Origin: Hyparrhenia diplandra | Lineage: Eukaryota > Streptophyta > Magnoliopsida > Poales > Poaceae | Assembly: GCA_015847255.1 (NCBI GenBank) | Contig: JADLZK010008989.1 | Span: 248,001 to 312,000 of the forward strand | DNA length: 64,000 nt | Direction: 5' to 3' | The notes under the pieces: model-generated | Databases searched by the model: none | The model's input: only the letters and a program-made list of their open reading frames with translations | Told to the model about the DNA's origin: nothing | In this document: positions 23,066 through 34,154 of the stretch, piece by piece | How positions within the stretch are numbered: position 1 is the first letter of the stretch | Layout of the letters: the number at the start of each line of letters is the position of its first letter | Made by a program: the position numbers and the translations under genes

Positions 23066-24840
23066 GATGGATCCATTACACAACGACTTGAATGAAGAGG
23101 CACACCAAAATAGATGGATCCATTCCATTTGGGATGACATCGTCGAGTATGATGGGCCTGCTCATGAACTTGAGTACGACATGGTTGGGAGGATGGAAAC
23201 CAAGGTACCGATCTTCTTTCAATCGACTTTTCCCTTTACTAGCCATGCGTGATGCATGTCGTTCTGCCCCTGCCGCCATCCAAATAAAGCAGTTGAAACG
23301 TAGGAGTAGCATGCAGCGGCGGCATGCATCGAGTCTTATGTGTTCCTTTGCTGTTGATTTAGGCGAGCAAGGTTTCCAAGGCGATGCTGATGAAAGTGAA
23401 GGCGACAGCCAACCCTGATGAAGATGCTCAGATCTTTGTTGATGGAGGAAAGAAGGTGTTCATGGACAAACAGAAGATGTTTCGCTGAGTTTTCTTCAAG
23501 GATCACCAACAAACCAACGTTCATCCACAAACTAAGGTCTGTAGTTTTTTTGTGAGCTTAGGGGCTACAGCCTGTAGTTTTCAGTTAGCATTCATTCAGT
23601 TAGCATTCATTCAGTTGGTTCTCCTATAGGATCCAATGAAGAAAAGAGGAAGTACTATCCGGACGATCTAATGATCGCCATATACTGTGACTTGTTAGCG
23701 TGAACCGATCCACCTATCCTTGGTCAAGGTGTTTCAAAATCTGTTGCTCAAAAATTTGGTGTCCCTAGAAGAGTTGTACAAACCATTTGAAAAAATGGAC
23801 AAGAAGGTGGGATTCAAAAAATTGTGAATAAGTGTTCAAAACATTGTGGTAGGAAAGCGAATACAGGTTGACATGGAAGCCATAAAAATGTCCCTCTTTC
23901 ACAGCGCTCTACCTTTCATGACCTCATTGTTGCTTTAGGATTGAAGAAAAGAACTCTTCATAATCGATTAAAAGAAGGATACTTTCGTCGTCACACTAAT
24001 GATCTTAAGTTCAGTTTGACTGATGAGAACAAAAAAGCTCGGGTAAAATATTGTTTGTCCATGATGGTGAATGATTTGTGCTTTGAACCATTGTACAATG
24101 TTGTCTACATTGATGAAAAATGGTTCTATAGAACACGAAAAGAATCATAAATATTATCTCGCCAATGATGAGGAAAGGCCACAATGTCATGTTAAAAGTA
24201 AGAATTCCATAGAGAAGGTGATGTTTCTTGTTGCAGTTACCAGGCCTAGATATGATGCAAATGGGAATTGCACTTTTGATGGTAAAATAGGGATATTTCC
24301 ATTCACCAAAGTTGAACCAGCAAAACGATGGAGTCAAACAGGGACAGAGGTTAGTCTGTATCATTTTTTTCTTATGCTTAGCACATTATAACTTTGTATT
24401 GGTACCTCAAATATTTTTGTTTTGACATGTAGGTGCACCAGTAACAAAGGCAATGACATCAGTCACAAAGGAAGTTAGCAAGGACTTTTTAATCAACAAA
24501 GTTCTACTAGCTCTGAAAGCAAAGTGGCCAGCCGAAGAAAGAGGGATGCCAATTTTCATTCAGCAAGACAATGCAAGAACCCATATCGTCGTAGATGATG
24601 CAGCCTTTGTGCAAGCCGCCCAAGCTGATGGTTGGGACATCAGGCTAACATGTCAACCTCGAACTCACGTGATCTGAACGTCTTAGATCTTGGATTTTTG
24701 TAGCTATTCAAGCATTGTTTGAGAAAGGAACACCGAACAACATTAAGTACATTGTGGTAAAGGTAAATGAGGCGTACCAGAACTACCCAGTAGACAGAAC
24801 GAACCAGATTTCTAACCTGGCCTTCCTTCCTTTCTCTTCA
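23066..24840 (+). pseudogene. Mariner transposase, disabled
   Basis: Exon 1 (23066-23204) reads MDPLHNDLNEEAHQNRW and ends at a GTACCG donor. The DNA-binding part near 23640-23870 includes KYYPDDLMIAIYCDLL, GVSKSVAQKFGVPRRVVQTI and HCGRKRIQVD, with in-frame stops. The catalytic part has VYIDEKWFYR (first Asp near 24112), FIQQDNARTHI (second Asp near 24570) and RDLNVLDLGF (third Asp near 24690); I count 39 residues between the second and third, the plant DD39D signature. Single-base deletions near 24659 and 24697 and further stops break the frame. The protein would have cut and pasted the element at TA sites; this copy cannot. Confidence 0.78.
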
Positions 24841-24975
24841 CACAAGTTTGACTTCACCAAAGTTCTTCTCTCTCTTACAGGTCCCGCCGCCACCGTCCTC
24901 ACTGTGGTGAGCCCAACCATCGGTTGTTGTGCCCGTAGTCGCCCTCACATCAGCCTAGTGCCATCCGCTCCATGA

Positions 24976-25189
24976 ACTGAGGCCTGAGCGTAGCATCCGC
25001 TGCTCGCCGGCAAGTACGGGCCAGCTCCCATGGAGCGCCGTCATAGCGCCTCAGCATCGGTCTATGGTGGACCACAGGACCCGTCTCCGCGCGCACAATC
25101 CATGGACCAAGTCCACAGACGCACCAGGTCAGTCACGTGTGTGAACCGACCAGCTATGCCTTGACGTGTGTCTTGTGTCAGCGATGCCG
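24976..25189. other. GC-richer unassigned sequence between mariner and LTR-like DNA
   Basis: No coding motif is seen. It may be the outer part of the LTR that continues to 26148, whose start I cannot fix. Confidence 0.3.
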
Positions 25190-26148
25190 CCGACAGCAGC
25201 CGCGCGTTTCACGCATAGCCCCTGGTCTTCTCTATTTTACACCAAAAAGCACACCAGTTCCAAAAACACGTTTACAGGCCTTATTTTTAGCAGTTTGAAC
25301 CCTGATGTTCCTAGTTTTGATGCCCAGGATTTAGAGCCTTTGTTCTTTACTTTCCAACTCATCTTTATAGATTCTTCACAGATTAGTCCTTAGTTTTAGT
25401 ATTAGGCCCTTAGCAAAATGTATTTAATTGTAGAAATGTCCTTGAATATGGTTTGGTTCATAACTTTCTCATTTTAAGTCCGATTAGCATGATTCTTACG
25501 CTCATGTGTAAGAACGTGTAGATTATCTTTACGAGTGTTTCTCTATATGTTTATAATGAATGGTGTATTGTTATAATAGTGATGTATCTTTTCTTGCATG
25601 TGATGATTGTAACCAAGTAGCAAATAAAATATGACCAACTAAAATATCGACCGCTTAAACCTATGTCAAGCCTTTGAGCCTTGCATCCCCATAGTTATAC
25701 TTGCGAGCATGTTGAGCGGACACTTGTTGTATCACCAATGATAACCCTAGGCGGGTACTAAATGGAGATGGATATGATGAGTTCCACGAAGATATCCAAG
25801 ACTTCCGAGGAGTGCGTGCCACCACTTGTTGTATCACTAATGATAACCACGGGCCCGGGTACTAAATGGAGATGGATATGATGAGTTCCCCTGAAGATAT
25901 CCAAGACTTCTGAGAGTGCATGCCACCCGGTCGGTGTCCCCGTGGGATGGAGTTATTAGTTTTTACTACGTATCATTTGTAATAATGTGTTGGCTATGAT
26001 GTGATATACATGTTCATGTGATGTAATAAAGTTATAAACATGGTTTGTGTTATGATTTACCTCGGTTTGTATGTATATGTGATTTGGGACTTCCTAGGCT
26101 CACATATACTTGATTCTTTGTTTTATTTATAAAACATGGGGTTATAAA
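25190..26148 (+). repeat. LTR-like sequence ending in a PBS
   Basis: The stretch ends in AT-rich sequence and is followed at once by a tRNA-Met-type PBS, as in many plant LTR elements. It contains a 102-bp tandem duplication (25722-25927). The left boundary is uncertain and no partner LTR is visible. It may be the 5' LTR of the element that encodes the ORF at 28950. Confidence 0.45.
25722..25927. repeat. Tandem duplication, two units of 102 and 104 bp
   Basis: Unit one 25722-25823 and unit two 25824-25927 share nearly all bases, for example ggtactaaatggagatggat in both. They differ by a few substitutions and a small insertion of CCCG type. Confidence 0.9.
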
Positions 26149-26160
26149 TTGGTATCGAGC
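26149..26160 (+). other. Primer-binding-site-like sequence (initiator Met tRNA type)
   Basis: TTGGTATCGAGC differs from the common plant TGGTATCAGAGC by a missing or changed base. It sits where the LTR-like stretch ends. Confidence 0.5.
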
Positions 26161-27323
26161 GAGGGCCGACTGTAAGGCGCTCACCTTAGATAGACTGGAC
26201 TCCCTTTAAGGATATACTAGGGGAACTTCACCCGCGTGTTCTTTGCGGGAATTAAGAAAATGCAATGATCATAATGGAAAGTTTCATGATATCTTAATAG
26301 ATAAATTTTAATAAAACAAAGCGCACACAATATATACTTAGAGGGCTCACGATCATTGCAATTAGAGGCGGGCTAGCTATATATACTTAAGAGGGGGCTC
26401 CACGATCATTGCAATTAGAGGCGGGTGAGCTGATCAGGGAACCTCACCCGCACGTTCTTTGGGTATGCAAGAGAAAATACAAAAAAATTGATTAGATGCA
26501 AGCTTCATTATACGAATGAGTTTGATGGTAGATGGAGTCATCATGAAAATGGCTTGATGTGATAACTGGACAGGCTAGCTATATATATCGGGATAAATGC
26601 AGTTAGAGAAACAGGTAGCCAAAAAATCAAGAAATAATTATAATGATGTACATAATGCATTGTTAGGATTTGGATACATATACATTTAGTTAAACCAAAA
26701 GAATTTGGATCTACTATCCCTACAACCATGATTCTGCCTCTACCCAGACAGGTTTTTGAATTGTTAGATACGGAACAAAAATGAACACAATGAAGTTATT
26801 ACATAATATACGGCCATAGGAGCCCTCCTAAATTGTTTTAGAATGTTCTAGATCAAGGAGAAATAATGCAATCGCAACCACATATACAAAAAGCTCTCTT
26901 CATAATGATTTAGAAGTCCACACTGTTCCACGCGCCCGTTGGCCGTCCCCAAAATCTTAAAATAATTCATATCCAACACTGGTCCTAAAGGGAGCTTGTT
27001 CGAAACAAACACTCACCAAGCAAGCAAGACTGAGATGGCTCGTCTGCCCAGATCAGCTCAGGCTCGGCTGGCTGGATGCTCTGACTGTTAGGAATCGGAA
27101 TCATGAATGAGAAGTGCTGAATCATGAGCATATTGGTATCACTGTATCCTGTTGCTGATGACCTGATTGACACTACAAGATGTAATAGCAGCTGCCACCA
27201 ATTATCTTCTACAGTACTATATGTACAACAACAAAGAGGAATAGTGAAAATGGAAGGATTCATCCTATTTGGGTTGATTAATCATCATCATAATTGATAA
27301 TTAATATATAATAAGGAGGGTAA
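26161..27323. other. AT-rich sequence with short direct repeats
   Basis: 'gatcattgcaattagaggcg' occurs at about 26351 and 26412, and 'aacttcacccgcgtgttctt' near 26224 recurs as 'aacctcacccgcacgttctt' near 26440. No supported gene is present. The 92-codon minus-strand frame at 26985-27263 has no motif I know. Confidence 0.45.
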
Positions 27324-28700
27324 TTAATAACAACAACAACAGCTCTGACTGCTTCTGTTCATCTTCCAGTAGCCACTGTTGGCAGGGGCTCCCCCTCTTC
27401 TCCTATTTGGTTCGCATCGTCTCATTTCACAAGCCAAAACGAAAACGAAACAAAAATACTCCTCAATTACGGACAGACAGACATTCAGAAGCGCGCGTTC
27501 TAAAAAGCTGTGCAGGTCGCTGACCCGGTTCATGGACCTGTGCATGATGGCCACCTTGGCCAGCTGCTCCGCGGCGCGCCACGTTGACGTCGGCGTCAGT
27601 GGCTCGCCGACCCCGCCAGCCGACCCACGCGGTGTCCCCACGGGCGTCGTCGTGTCCGCGTCTCCCCTCCTCCTGCAGCTCCTCGACGTTGGCCTTAGTG
27701 GCTCCTGCTGGTTGGAACACTGCCACCGCATGTCGCTGAGCTCTGTGTCCAGGCTGCCCACCAGCTCCTCCTGCTGCTGCGCGCCGACGACAACAGGTGA
27801 AGCGCCGTCTCCAGGTCCTGCAACTCTGCCAGCCGCCGCGACTCCGCCACGGCGCGCGTCGCCACGAACAGGTTGTGCAGTCGCCGCGACGTCGTCGACG
27901 ATGACGCTCGCTCGCCCTGGAGCGACAGCGGCGGCGGCAGCAGCGGATCCTCCGCACCGGTCGCTGTCTCCTACGACGCCGGGTCGCGGTAGCTGCACCG
28001 CACAGACGGCGAGTGCGGGTGCCTGCCCAGCGGCGCGCGCATCGCCATTAGCAGCTCGCGCTCCTCCTCCGCGTACATCTCGCCCAGATGCACGCTCACC
28101 CCGCGCTGTCATCGCCGGACACCGCCACGGCCTGCAGCTCTGCGCAAACAAATACACAAACGGAACCGGAAGCACAGCGATGCTCAGCCACGCATGCGCA
28201 CCTGAGGGTTTCTGCAGATCTCGAGCACCGCATCTTGTGGCGGAGGCTCGCGGGCGTCGGCGAGGCCTGCTGTGCTCGTCCACCCGCCCCAGCGCCTCCT
28301 CCTCCGCCTCCCACCGAGCTGCCCACCTCCGCATCACCCACGCCAGAGCCCCCATCCACTTCCATAGCCTCGGGCGCAGCACTGGCTACTACTCCCGCCT
28401 TTGCAGCCTCGGCGCCTCCCCCATCCTCCGCCGCTACCTCCTCCTGGCCGCCCCCTGCTGCTGTGGCCGCGGCTGATCCTTGGGTGGTGAAGCGGTCCCA
28501 TTCGCGGTGGGGATCAGATTGGGAAGAGGGACCGCTCGAGGACAGGGGTGTGGTAGTGGAGGGGGTTGGAGGCGGGGGCCTTGAAGGGGAGTGGAGGCGG
28601 AGGCGGACGGTCCGCGATGGTAGTGCGCCTTGATTACGGCGGCGGGCATGTCTTCGACAACGCAGGCGTCGAAAGGTAGGGTAAGAGGCCGCAGCGGTAC
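27324..28700 (-). pseudogene. GC-rich fragment of an unidentified gene
   Basis: Codon-like GC-rich sequence on the minus strand is broken into several frames: MPAAVIKAHYHRGPSASAST from 28649, an ELLMAMRAPLGRHPHSPSV stretch near 28050, and RRLHNLFVATRAVAESRRLA then ELQDLETALHLLSS near 27850. A further helix-like part, MHRSMNRVSDLHSFLERALL, lies near 27540. The pieces read like one helical plant protein disrupted by frameshifts, with possible introns. I do not recognise the family. It lies between a PBS-like site and a gag-like ORF, so it may be a captured or inserted host fragment. The plus-strand 365-codon frame over it seems to be a shadow. Confidence 0.4.
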
Positions 28701-28949
28701 GATTTTTTTGGCACAGGAGCGAACGGACGCGCAAGAATGAACCTAAACTACATTTCGATTTACCACTCGCAGACCAATGAGAGGCCCAAGAATTCCTTAA
28801 GGATGGCTAGTGGGGAGCTTCTATATAGGAGTTTAAGATTCCAAAAATTTTGTTGCTTTTGGTACTTTACAATTTCTTTCTTTTTCTAGTTATTATACTG
28901 TTGTTCTTTATAAAACTTTCATATCTAATTCATATTTTAAATTTTGTAG
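28701..28949. other. AT-rich leader before the gag-like ORF
   Basis: T-rich sequence ending 'aaattttgtag' directly before the ATG at 28950, so it could be an intron end or an element leader. Confidence 0.35.
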
Positions 28950-29928
28950 ATGGCTCACACGAAGAATACCGCACAAAAGAGCTCACGTGGTCATGCACCC
29001 CATCACGTTCTGCCTTAGCCCAAACCCGACCAGGAGAAGGACCTTCACCAACAGGTGGAGCCCGAGCAGGGGACGGACACTAAGCAGCAGGTGGAATCCG
29101 AGCAGCACAAGGTGGCTGGAGGAGACCCCGACGACTTTGGGGACTCCAGCGACAGCTCAGACAGCGACTCCAACAACTCTGACGGTGACTCTGACAGGGA
29201 TGAGGGCGGTGACAAGCCCGATCCCCCTATTGGAGGTGACGACTTCGACAAGGCTCCACGTCCCGGGTGGACCCAAGAGATGTTCACCACCGACAGCAAC
29301 AAGAACATCTACCATAACAAGCTCTTCACCCTAATCCAGCAGTACGGCCCCGTTCCTGCGAAGGTGGTCTACCACAGCAGAAAGTTCTCCCACCCGGAGT
29401 ACACCACCTACTATGAGACGCAGGCCTACGTGCAGACCTGGTGTGCTAATGAGGGTGCTTGGATGGACCGCACTGTTCAGCGTGGCCTGAGCCCAACCTC
29501 CACCAGAGACTTCTGTCCGGAGGACATTGTGAGGCAGGCTTACCTTGTCCAAAGTGAGGTGATGTTCCCACACATCTAGGAGGATGATGACCGCTACTTT
29601 CCTCGTCGTCGCACTGACGAGTCAAGCTGCGTGATCGCCAAGCTGTTGGAGGAGGAGAGCCCCAAGCTTACAGCGACAGTGCCTTGGGCGGCTTCTCTCC
29701 ACAGTGGCTTGCACCAAGCTATGCTCAAGCATGGCGCTCTGTGGGCAAAGACAGAGGCTTCAGGCCAAGACCTATAACTTGGAGCGCTAGCTTGAGGGAG
29801 ACGAGCACCAGGCTCCACTCTCACCGCACGTTGTCGTCAACCGCTCCATTAGCAACCCACACAAGAGGCACTACCCCAACTGCACCTGCACCAACACCAC
29901 CATCGAGACCTGGGAGACCAGCCCCTGA
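28950..29928 (+). pseudogene. Retroelement gag-like ORF with histone-H3-tail-like N-terminus
   Basis: From the ATG the first 22 codons read MAHTKNTAQKSSRGHAPHHV plus Leu-Pro. Aligned without gaps to the H3 tail encoded in this same window, 12 of 22 positions agree, including T4, K5, T7, A8, K10, S11, G14, A16 and P17 (Met = 1). An acid/Ser-rich stretch follows (DDFGDSSDSSDSDSNNSDGD), then a folded-looking part with RPGWTQEMFTTDSNKNIYHN and VYHSRKFSHPEYTTYYETQA. TAG stops lie at 29016 and 29577 in the first frame, a frameshift lies around 29690-29760, a third TAG is at 29788, and the ORF ends at TGA 29926. Its layout fits a structural protein of a non-autonomous LTR element; the exact family is unknown to me. 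Confidence 0.6.
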
Positions 29929-30242
29929 GCTATGAGGAATGAATAAAATGAGTTGAGTTTGTTGAGTCAGTCCAGTCATGAGTCATTGAGTTAATAATGT
30001 GCTTTTATGATTATCATGATGATATATGTAATGAGTTGCATCTTTTCATATTTGTGCTGAGTTGTGGGGTTTGTCCACAACCAGCGATACTTTTGAGTTA
30101 AGGTATAAGAATAATGAATAAATAGATGAGTTTCTCTCCATGTTGTTTTTAGTTTAGTCTTTTTTCGATCAGCTAAGTTGGTTGTACCACATCCTTCCCG
30201 ACTGCTTTAAGGTATGCATGTTACGACTTGTTAGAGTGACTT
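29929..30242. other. AT-rich sequence between gag-like ORF and hAT fragment
   Basis: Contains 'gaataaaatgagttgag', a possible poly(A) signal region. No gene or matching LTR is seen. Confidence 0.4.
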
Positions 30243-30902
30243 TTGAAGCTTTCCACAATACATGAGAGAATGGACAACATGGTTGGAGAGATCAAAGACA
30301 TCATGAGCCAGGATGACAACCCTCACAAGTTGGACTATCTAGAAGTGGAAGAAATAACTATGGACCGCTGGGAGAAGATGAATATTCCTCTTCACAGTCT
30401 AGCATTTTCTCTCAATCCAAAATATTATGATCAGAGGTATATTGAAAAGCTAGCTCCTGGGGGTTTTTGTAAGAAAAAGGCACCAAATAAAAGAATTAGA
30501 TGTCATGAAAGGAGTGTTAGAAGCTTTAAAAAAATAGGAGATGATGCAAGTGATTTCAAGATCCTCTATGAGCAATTCACTCATTTCATTTCCAAGAAGG
30601 GAATTTATGCACCGCCCTCCACGAAACATGATGCATACAACATGGATGCAATTGATTGGTGGGAAACTTATGGCTCTGAAACTCCAGATCTGGCAGCAAT
30701 CGCAATAAAGATTTTGTCCCAACCCATCAGTAGCTCATTAGCAGAAAGGATTTAGAGCACTTATGAATATGTCCACAGTGCAAATAGGAACAAGTTGAAT
30801 GCTAAGAATGTAGGTAAGCTTGTCTATGTTCACTCCAATTTGCGCCTTCTGTCAAGAGTCACTGAGAGTTACAAAAAGGGCCCCATGCTAATTGGGACGT
30901 AA
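30243..30902 (+). pseudogene. hAT transposase C-terminal fragment
   Basis: The frame reads through DNPHKLDYLEVEEITMDRWE and PLHSLAFSLNPKYYDQRYIE to the hAT dimerisation region: DAIDWWETYGSETPDLAAIA, ILSQPISSSLAERI, then TAG (30753-30755) at the place where members have Trp, then in frame STYEYVHSANRNKLNAKN, GKLVYVHSNLRLLSR and TAA at 30900. The N-terminal BED finger and catalytic RNase-H-like core are missing. It is a 5'-truncated, stop-containing copy. hAT transposases move elements that leave 8-bp target duplications. Confidence 0.8.
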
Positions 30903-30974
30903 ATCCTAGTGATTCAACCATCTAAGGTAATGGCCTAGTAATTCAATATCCATCCTTTTAGATATATACTATAT

Positions 30975-31014
30975 ACAGAACAATAGAACTCAATACAGAA
31001 CAATAGAACTCAAT
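30975..31014. repeat. Perfect tandem duplication of 20 bp
   Basis: ACAGAACAATAGAACTCAAT at 30975-30994 is repeated exactly at 30995-31014. Confidence 0.95.
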
Positions 31015-32920
31015 TTGTGTGTATTGAATGCATATTCGCTCTCTTCTCATGTGCTTGTGATCTTGTTCTTGCAGGACGTCAGCTGGAATCAGAAGGAGTT
31101 CATCAGGAGTTCAAGTCACTAAGGAGTGAGGAGTCCATCGGTGATCAACCAGTCATGGATCTGCTTTTTTTTTCTACCTTTGAGTGTCATTCGGACAATT
31201 AAATCAGTTATTGTCCAACGGTGATCAGTCTTCACTCATGGTCTAATGGATCTGCTATTTTTTTCTACCTTTGAGTATCAGACAATTAAGCTATTTGGTT
31301 AATTTTCATTTGAAGTAATGTTTCAAACAGTATCATTCCGGGAACATCGTCCCGAACTAACTTGGATCACGATCCATGTTAATTTGGGACGTGATGAAGT
31401 TTTATACTCGTCGCTCCAAATAGTATTGAAAAATGACGTACCACGATCCTCATTCCCGTTCCTCCACCCGGTCGACCCGGGAACGCGGTGACTAGGATTG
31501 TGGGCCCAAGTAGCAAGTGTTCTTTAGAAGAATATGAAACAGAAACTTTTCGAAGACAAATAAGAGATAACTATTGTATAATTTGGCTCTTATAGCTCTA
31601 CTTATAGCCAATCACTTGACTCTATTACTGACCTCTAAACCAAGTAAACATGGTTATGCTAATATAAATTTGTTGTCATTGTCGCTATTAATAGATAGTA
31701 TCAAACAAAAATAACTAGGAAAGTTTAGGAGATTAATTTTTTTAATTCCCTAGAAGTTCAATTCTAAAATACTTATTAGATCACTGTGAAATAGAAAATA
31801 GAAGAGTTAGGATGATTATTTTTAGGAGATTAGGATTGAAAGGGGATGAGAGCTTAGGAGATAACTTGTTTCTTCTTTCTTAATTTATCAGAGCTCGTTA
31901 CATGGATATAAATAGGGGTTGGCACCCAGCCCTCTATCCCAGCTGGCGCCCAACCCTTCAACTTCTCTAGCCTCCTCAATAACTCTCTTCTCTTCCCTAG
32001 GCATCTAGCTGTCATTGAATCCACTGGACCTTTCACACTACCTGTATCATTCACACTATATTGGACCTTTCACACTAATATTCTTCCCCCAGGCAGCCGC
32101 CTGCCCCTTTTATGACACAGCAGAAGAATTGACATTACAAAATATCCATAAAGCACAAAGAGTTACCTTTGATGAGAAGAAACAATTGTTAGACCTAGAA
32201 ACCAGCTTTTCCTTTCCAGCTTTTTACCTAACAAAGAAAAGTTTTGCATCAATTGTAAATGTCAGTAAACCACCTTAAAAATGTCATAAAACACCACTAA
32301 ACAACACTAAACAACTAGAAAAGTCAAGGTAACAATATGTGAAGGCATAAGTTAGAACCAATTATATAAGGAATTCCATGATTCTTTTTTCAGCCGCAAT
32401 GACAGGTTTCTGTTTTTCTTTCAGTTCATGTGTGAGGTGGTATTAACGTGATCACAAGTTGTCTTTAGCCTTCATAAATCTCATCACCGATCTTAATTTG
32501 AATAATGCACATGTATAGAGAAATATGTACTTTAGATGCATGGCTTAGGGATGATAACACAATTTGTTCCCATTGAATGTAGCAGCCCGTATACATTGGG
32601 ATGTAGCGGAGAGTTAGGCCTTGTTGTATCATCTACGCAGTACTATATTAACACTTCGAAGTATATCAATTTGTTTTAGTGGTGTTTTATGAAAAATATT
32701 CGAAATTTTCAGATCCAAGTTGTGTTTGGCAAATAGAATTTGCATCCTTCCTTTTATCGAAAGGGTAGAATATTGTGAATACCTGCTACTTCTCTGGGGT
32801 GATGCCGTGGTGGAACTAAAGAATAGCTTAGAACATCACTAGCCTGATTCAATGGCACAACGGCGTCTTCAAAAACAACCATGAATCTTCAGGAAATTCT
32901 AATGCTGAAGATCTTAAGGA
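31015..32920. other. AT-rich sequence, possible LTR promoter, no supported gene
   Basis: A diverged direct repeat lies at about 31157-31202 and 31248-31289 (shared 'gatctgct', T run, 'ctacctttgagt', 'gacaatta'). TATAAATA at 31907-31914 is followed by a C-rich 'gttggcacccagccctc' stretch that resembles grass LTR promoters, but no LTR partner or terminus was found. The 87-codon frame at 32015-32278 is unrecognised. Confidence 0.4.
31907..31914 (+). promoter_or_regulatory. TATA-like box in possible LTR
   Basis: TATAAATA followed by AGGGGTTGGCACCC. The context is suggestive only. Confidence 0.3.
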
Positions 32921-33110
32921 AATGACCATTATGTTCTGCATATAGAGAGCAATAGCATCCGCACCTATATAAAAGAAAAAAAATGACCATTATTTTCTGC
33001 ATATAGAGAGCAATAGCATCCGTCTATATAAAAGAAGGAAATGACCATTATGTTCTGCATAAAGGTGAACCAAATAGCGTCCACCTATGTAAATGATCTG
33101 AATCTGAATA
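32921..33110. repeat. Tandem triplication, about 58-62 bp unit
   Basis: Units start at 32921, 32982 and 33040, each with 'aatgaccattat..tctgcata' and 'caatagcatcc' or its variant and 'ctat..aaa'. Units one and two are near identical and the third is diverged. Confidence 0.85.
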
Positions 33111-34134
33111 TATAGAGAGCCAGTCATCAGACATGCAAAGCATTGTAGTCGAAGGATAACCTGAGGGAGCCACGCGCTGATTGAGCCTCCTACAAGTGCT
33201 GGTGGGGGAGGACGTGATGTGCTCCAGGTCCTCGCGCCGTCGCGCGGAACGACACACTTTGACGGACGGCGGCGAGATAGCCGATCGAGATGCCTTCGGC
33301 CAGGCCGACCGTGGTCCCTGGCTAGCCAACGAACACAATTTAGTCGTCTTGAGGATGTGGCAATGGGTTGGCCGCGATGAAGCTTATCGTCCGCCTTGGA
33401 ACGCCGTCAGCGCTCGAGTCGACGGCCAGCAATAGATTGACCACCAACGGGGATTTGATGGATCACACACCGTGGATTGTGAACCTTGATTGTCGGAGGC
33501 TGCCGTGATTGCCGACGTGATTACGTAGCTAATGATGATTTGGAAGAGTTTAACAAGAGATTAGAAATTAGAAATTTAGAAATTAAAGGCAATCAACGAT
33601 CGGATGGAAAAGAGGGATTCGATTTGCTGGCTTACCAGGAACGATCAAGGATGCCTACGCCTGGTCTGATCACGAGAACGGGATCGATCAATCCCTCTCC
33701 GTCGTCACCCCTGGTCTGATCACGACACGGGAAGAGGAACGGTGTCTCGCTGCCTCTGAATCTCCGATCGCGGGCGGCTGGACTCTAGAGTGCAGGCAGT
33801 AGGCACCTAGGGTTGGCCTTGCCTTGACCGCGGGCGGCTGGAGGGCAGGCAGTGCCGCAGCGGCGTTCAGCGGCGGCCGGCGGCGCGGCGTCAAGTAGGC
33901 AGCGGCGGGAGGCGGTGCCCAGCAGGCAGCGGCGGCCGGCAGGCGGCGGCGGACTCCTGCGTGCGTCGCAGTCGAAGAAACGCCGCGTCGAAGAAATAAG
34001 CACGCGCGCGGACGTTCGAGTTTCCCCGTCTGCATTGTTGACTGCTGCCTGTTCATTTCCTGGGCCAACACCTTGGGCCAGGCCGAAAAATAGAGCGTAT
34101 ACTAAAGAATTGTTTGGGCCGCGACTGGGGCCAC
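33111..34134. other. Unassigned, becoming GC-rich; possible interior of a hAT-type element
   Basis: Open frames on both strands here (for example 33181-33435 and 33785-34372) have no recognisable motif. A direct repeat 'cctggtctgatcacga' occurs at about 33660 and 33710, and 'ccgcgggcggctgga' near 33828 repeats a stretch near 33770. The GC-rich end stops at the TIR-like sequence. Confidence 0.35.
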
Positions 34135-34154
34135 TAGGCCCAAATCCGCCCCTG
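34135..34154 (-). repeat. hAT-type terminal inverted repeat (right end)
   Basis: The minus strand reads CAGGGGCGGATTTGGGCCTA. CAGGGGCGGA is a common terminus of plant hAT elements. I did not find the left partner, and a duplicated 8-bp target could not be confirmed. Confidence 0.45.

Larger units (their letters stand above)
22694..24975 (+). mobile_element. Plant mariner-like element (DD39D), 3' end not found
   Basis: It begins TA-CTCCCTCCATCC at 22692-22706, the terminus shared by plant mariner and Stowaway elements. It has its own TATA box, a first exon, an HTH-like block and all three catalytic Asp blocks. The opposite terminus (GGGACGGAGGGAG type) is not seen before the LTR-like sequence that follows, so the right end is deleted or interrupted; 24975 is only the approximate limit of the recognisable part. 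Confidence 0.75.

Noticed and set aside
27379..28476. 365-codon plus-strand open frame
   Set aside because: Thr/Ala/Pro/Ser-rich and motif-free. The opposite strand shows better protein-like stretches.
32921..33110. CRISPR-like array
   Set aside because: The units are tandem copies without unique spacers, in a plant genome.
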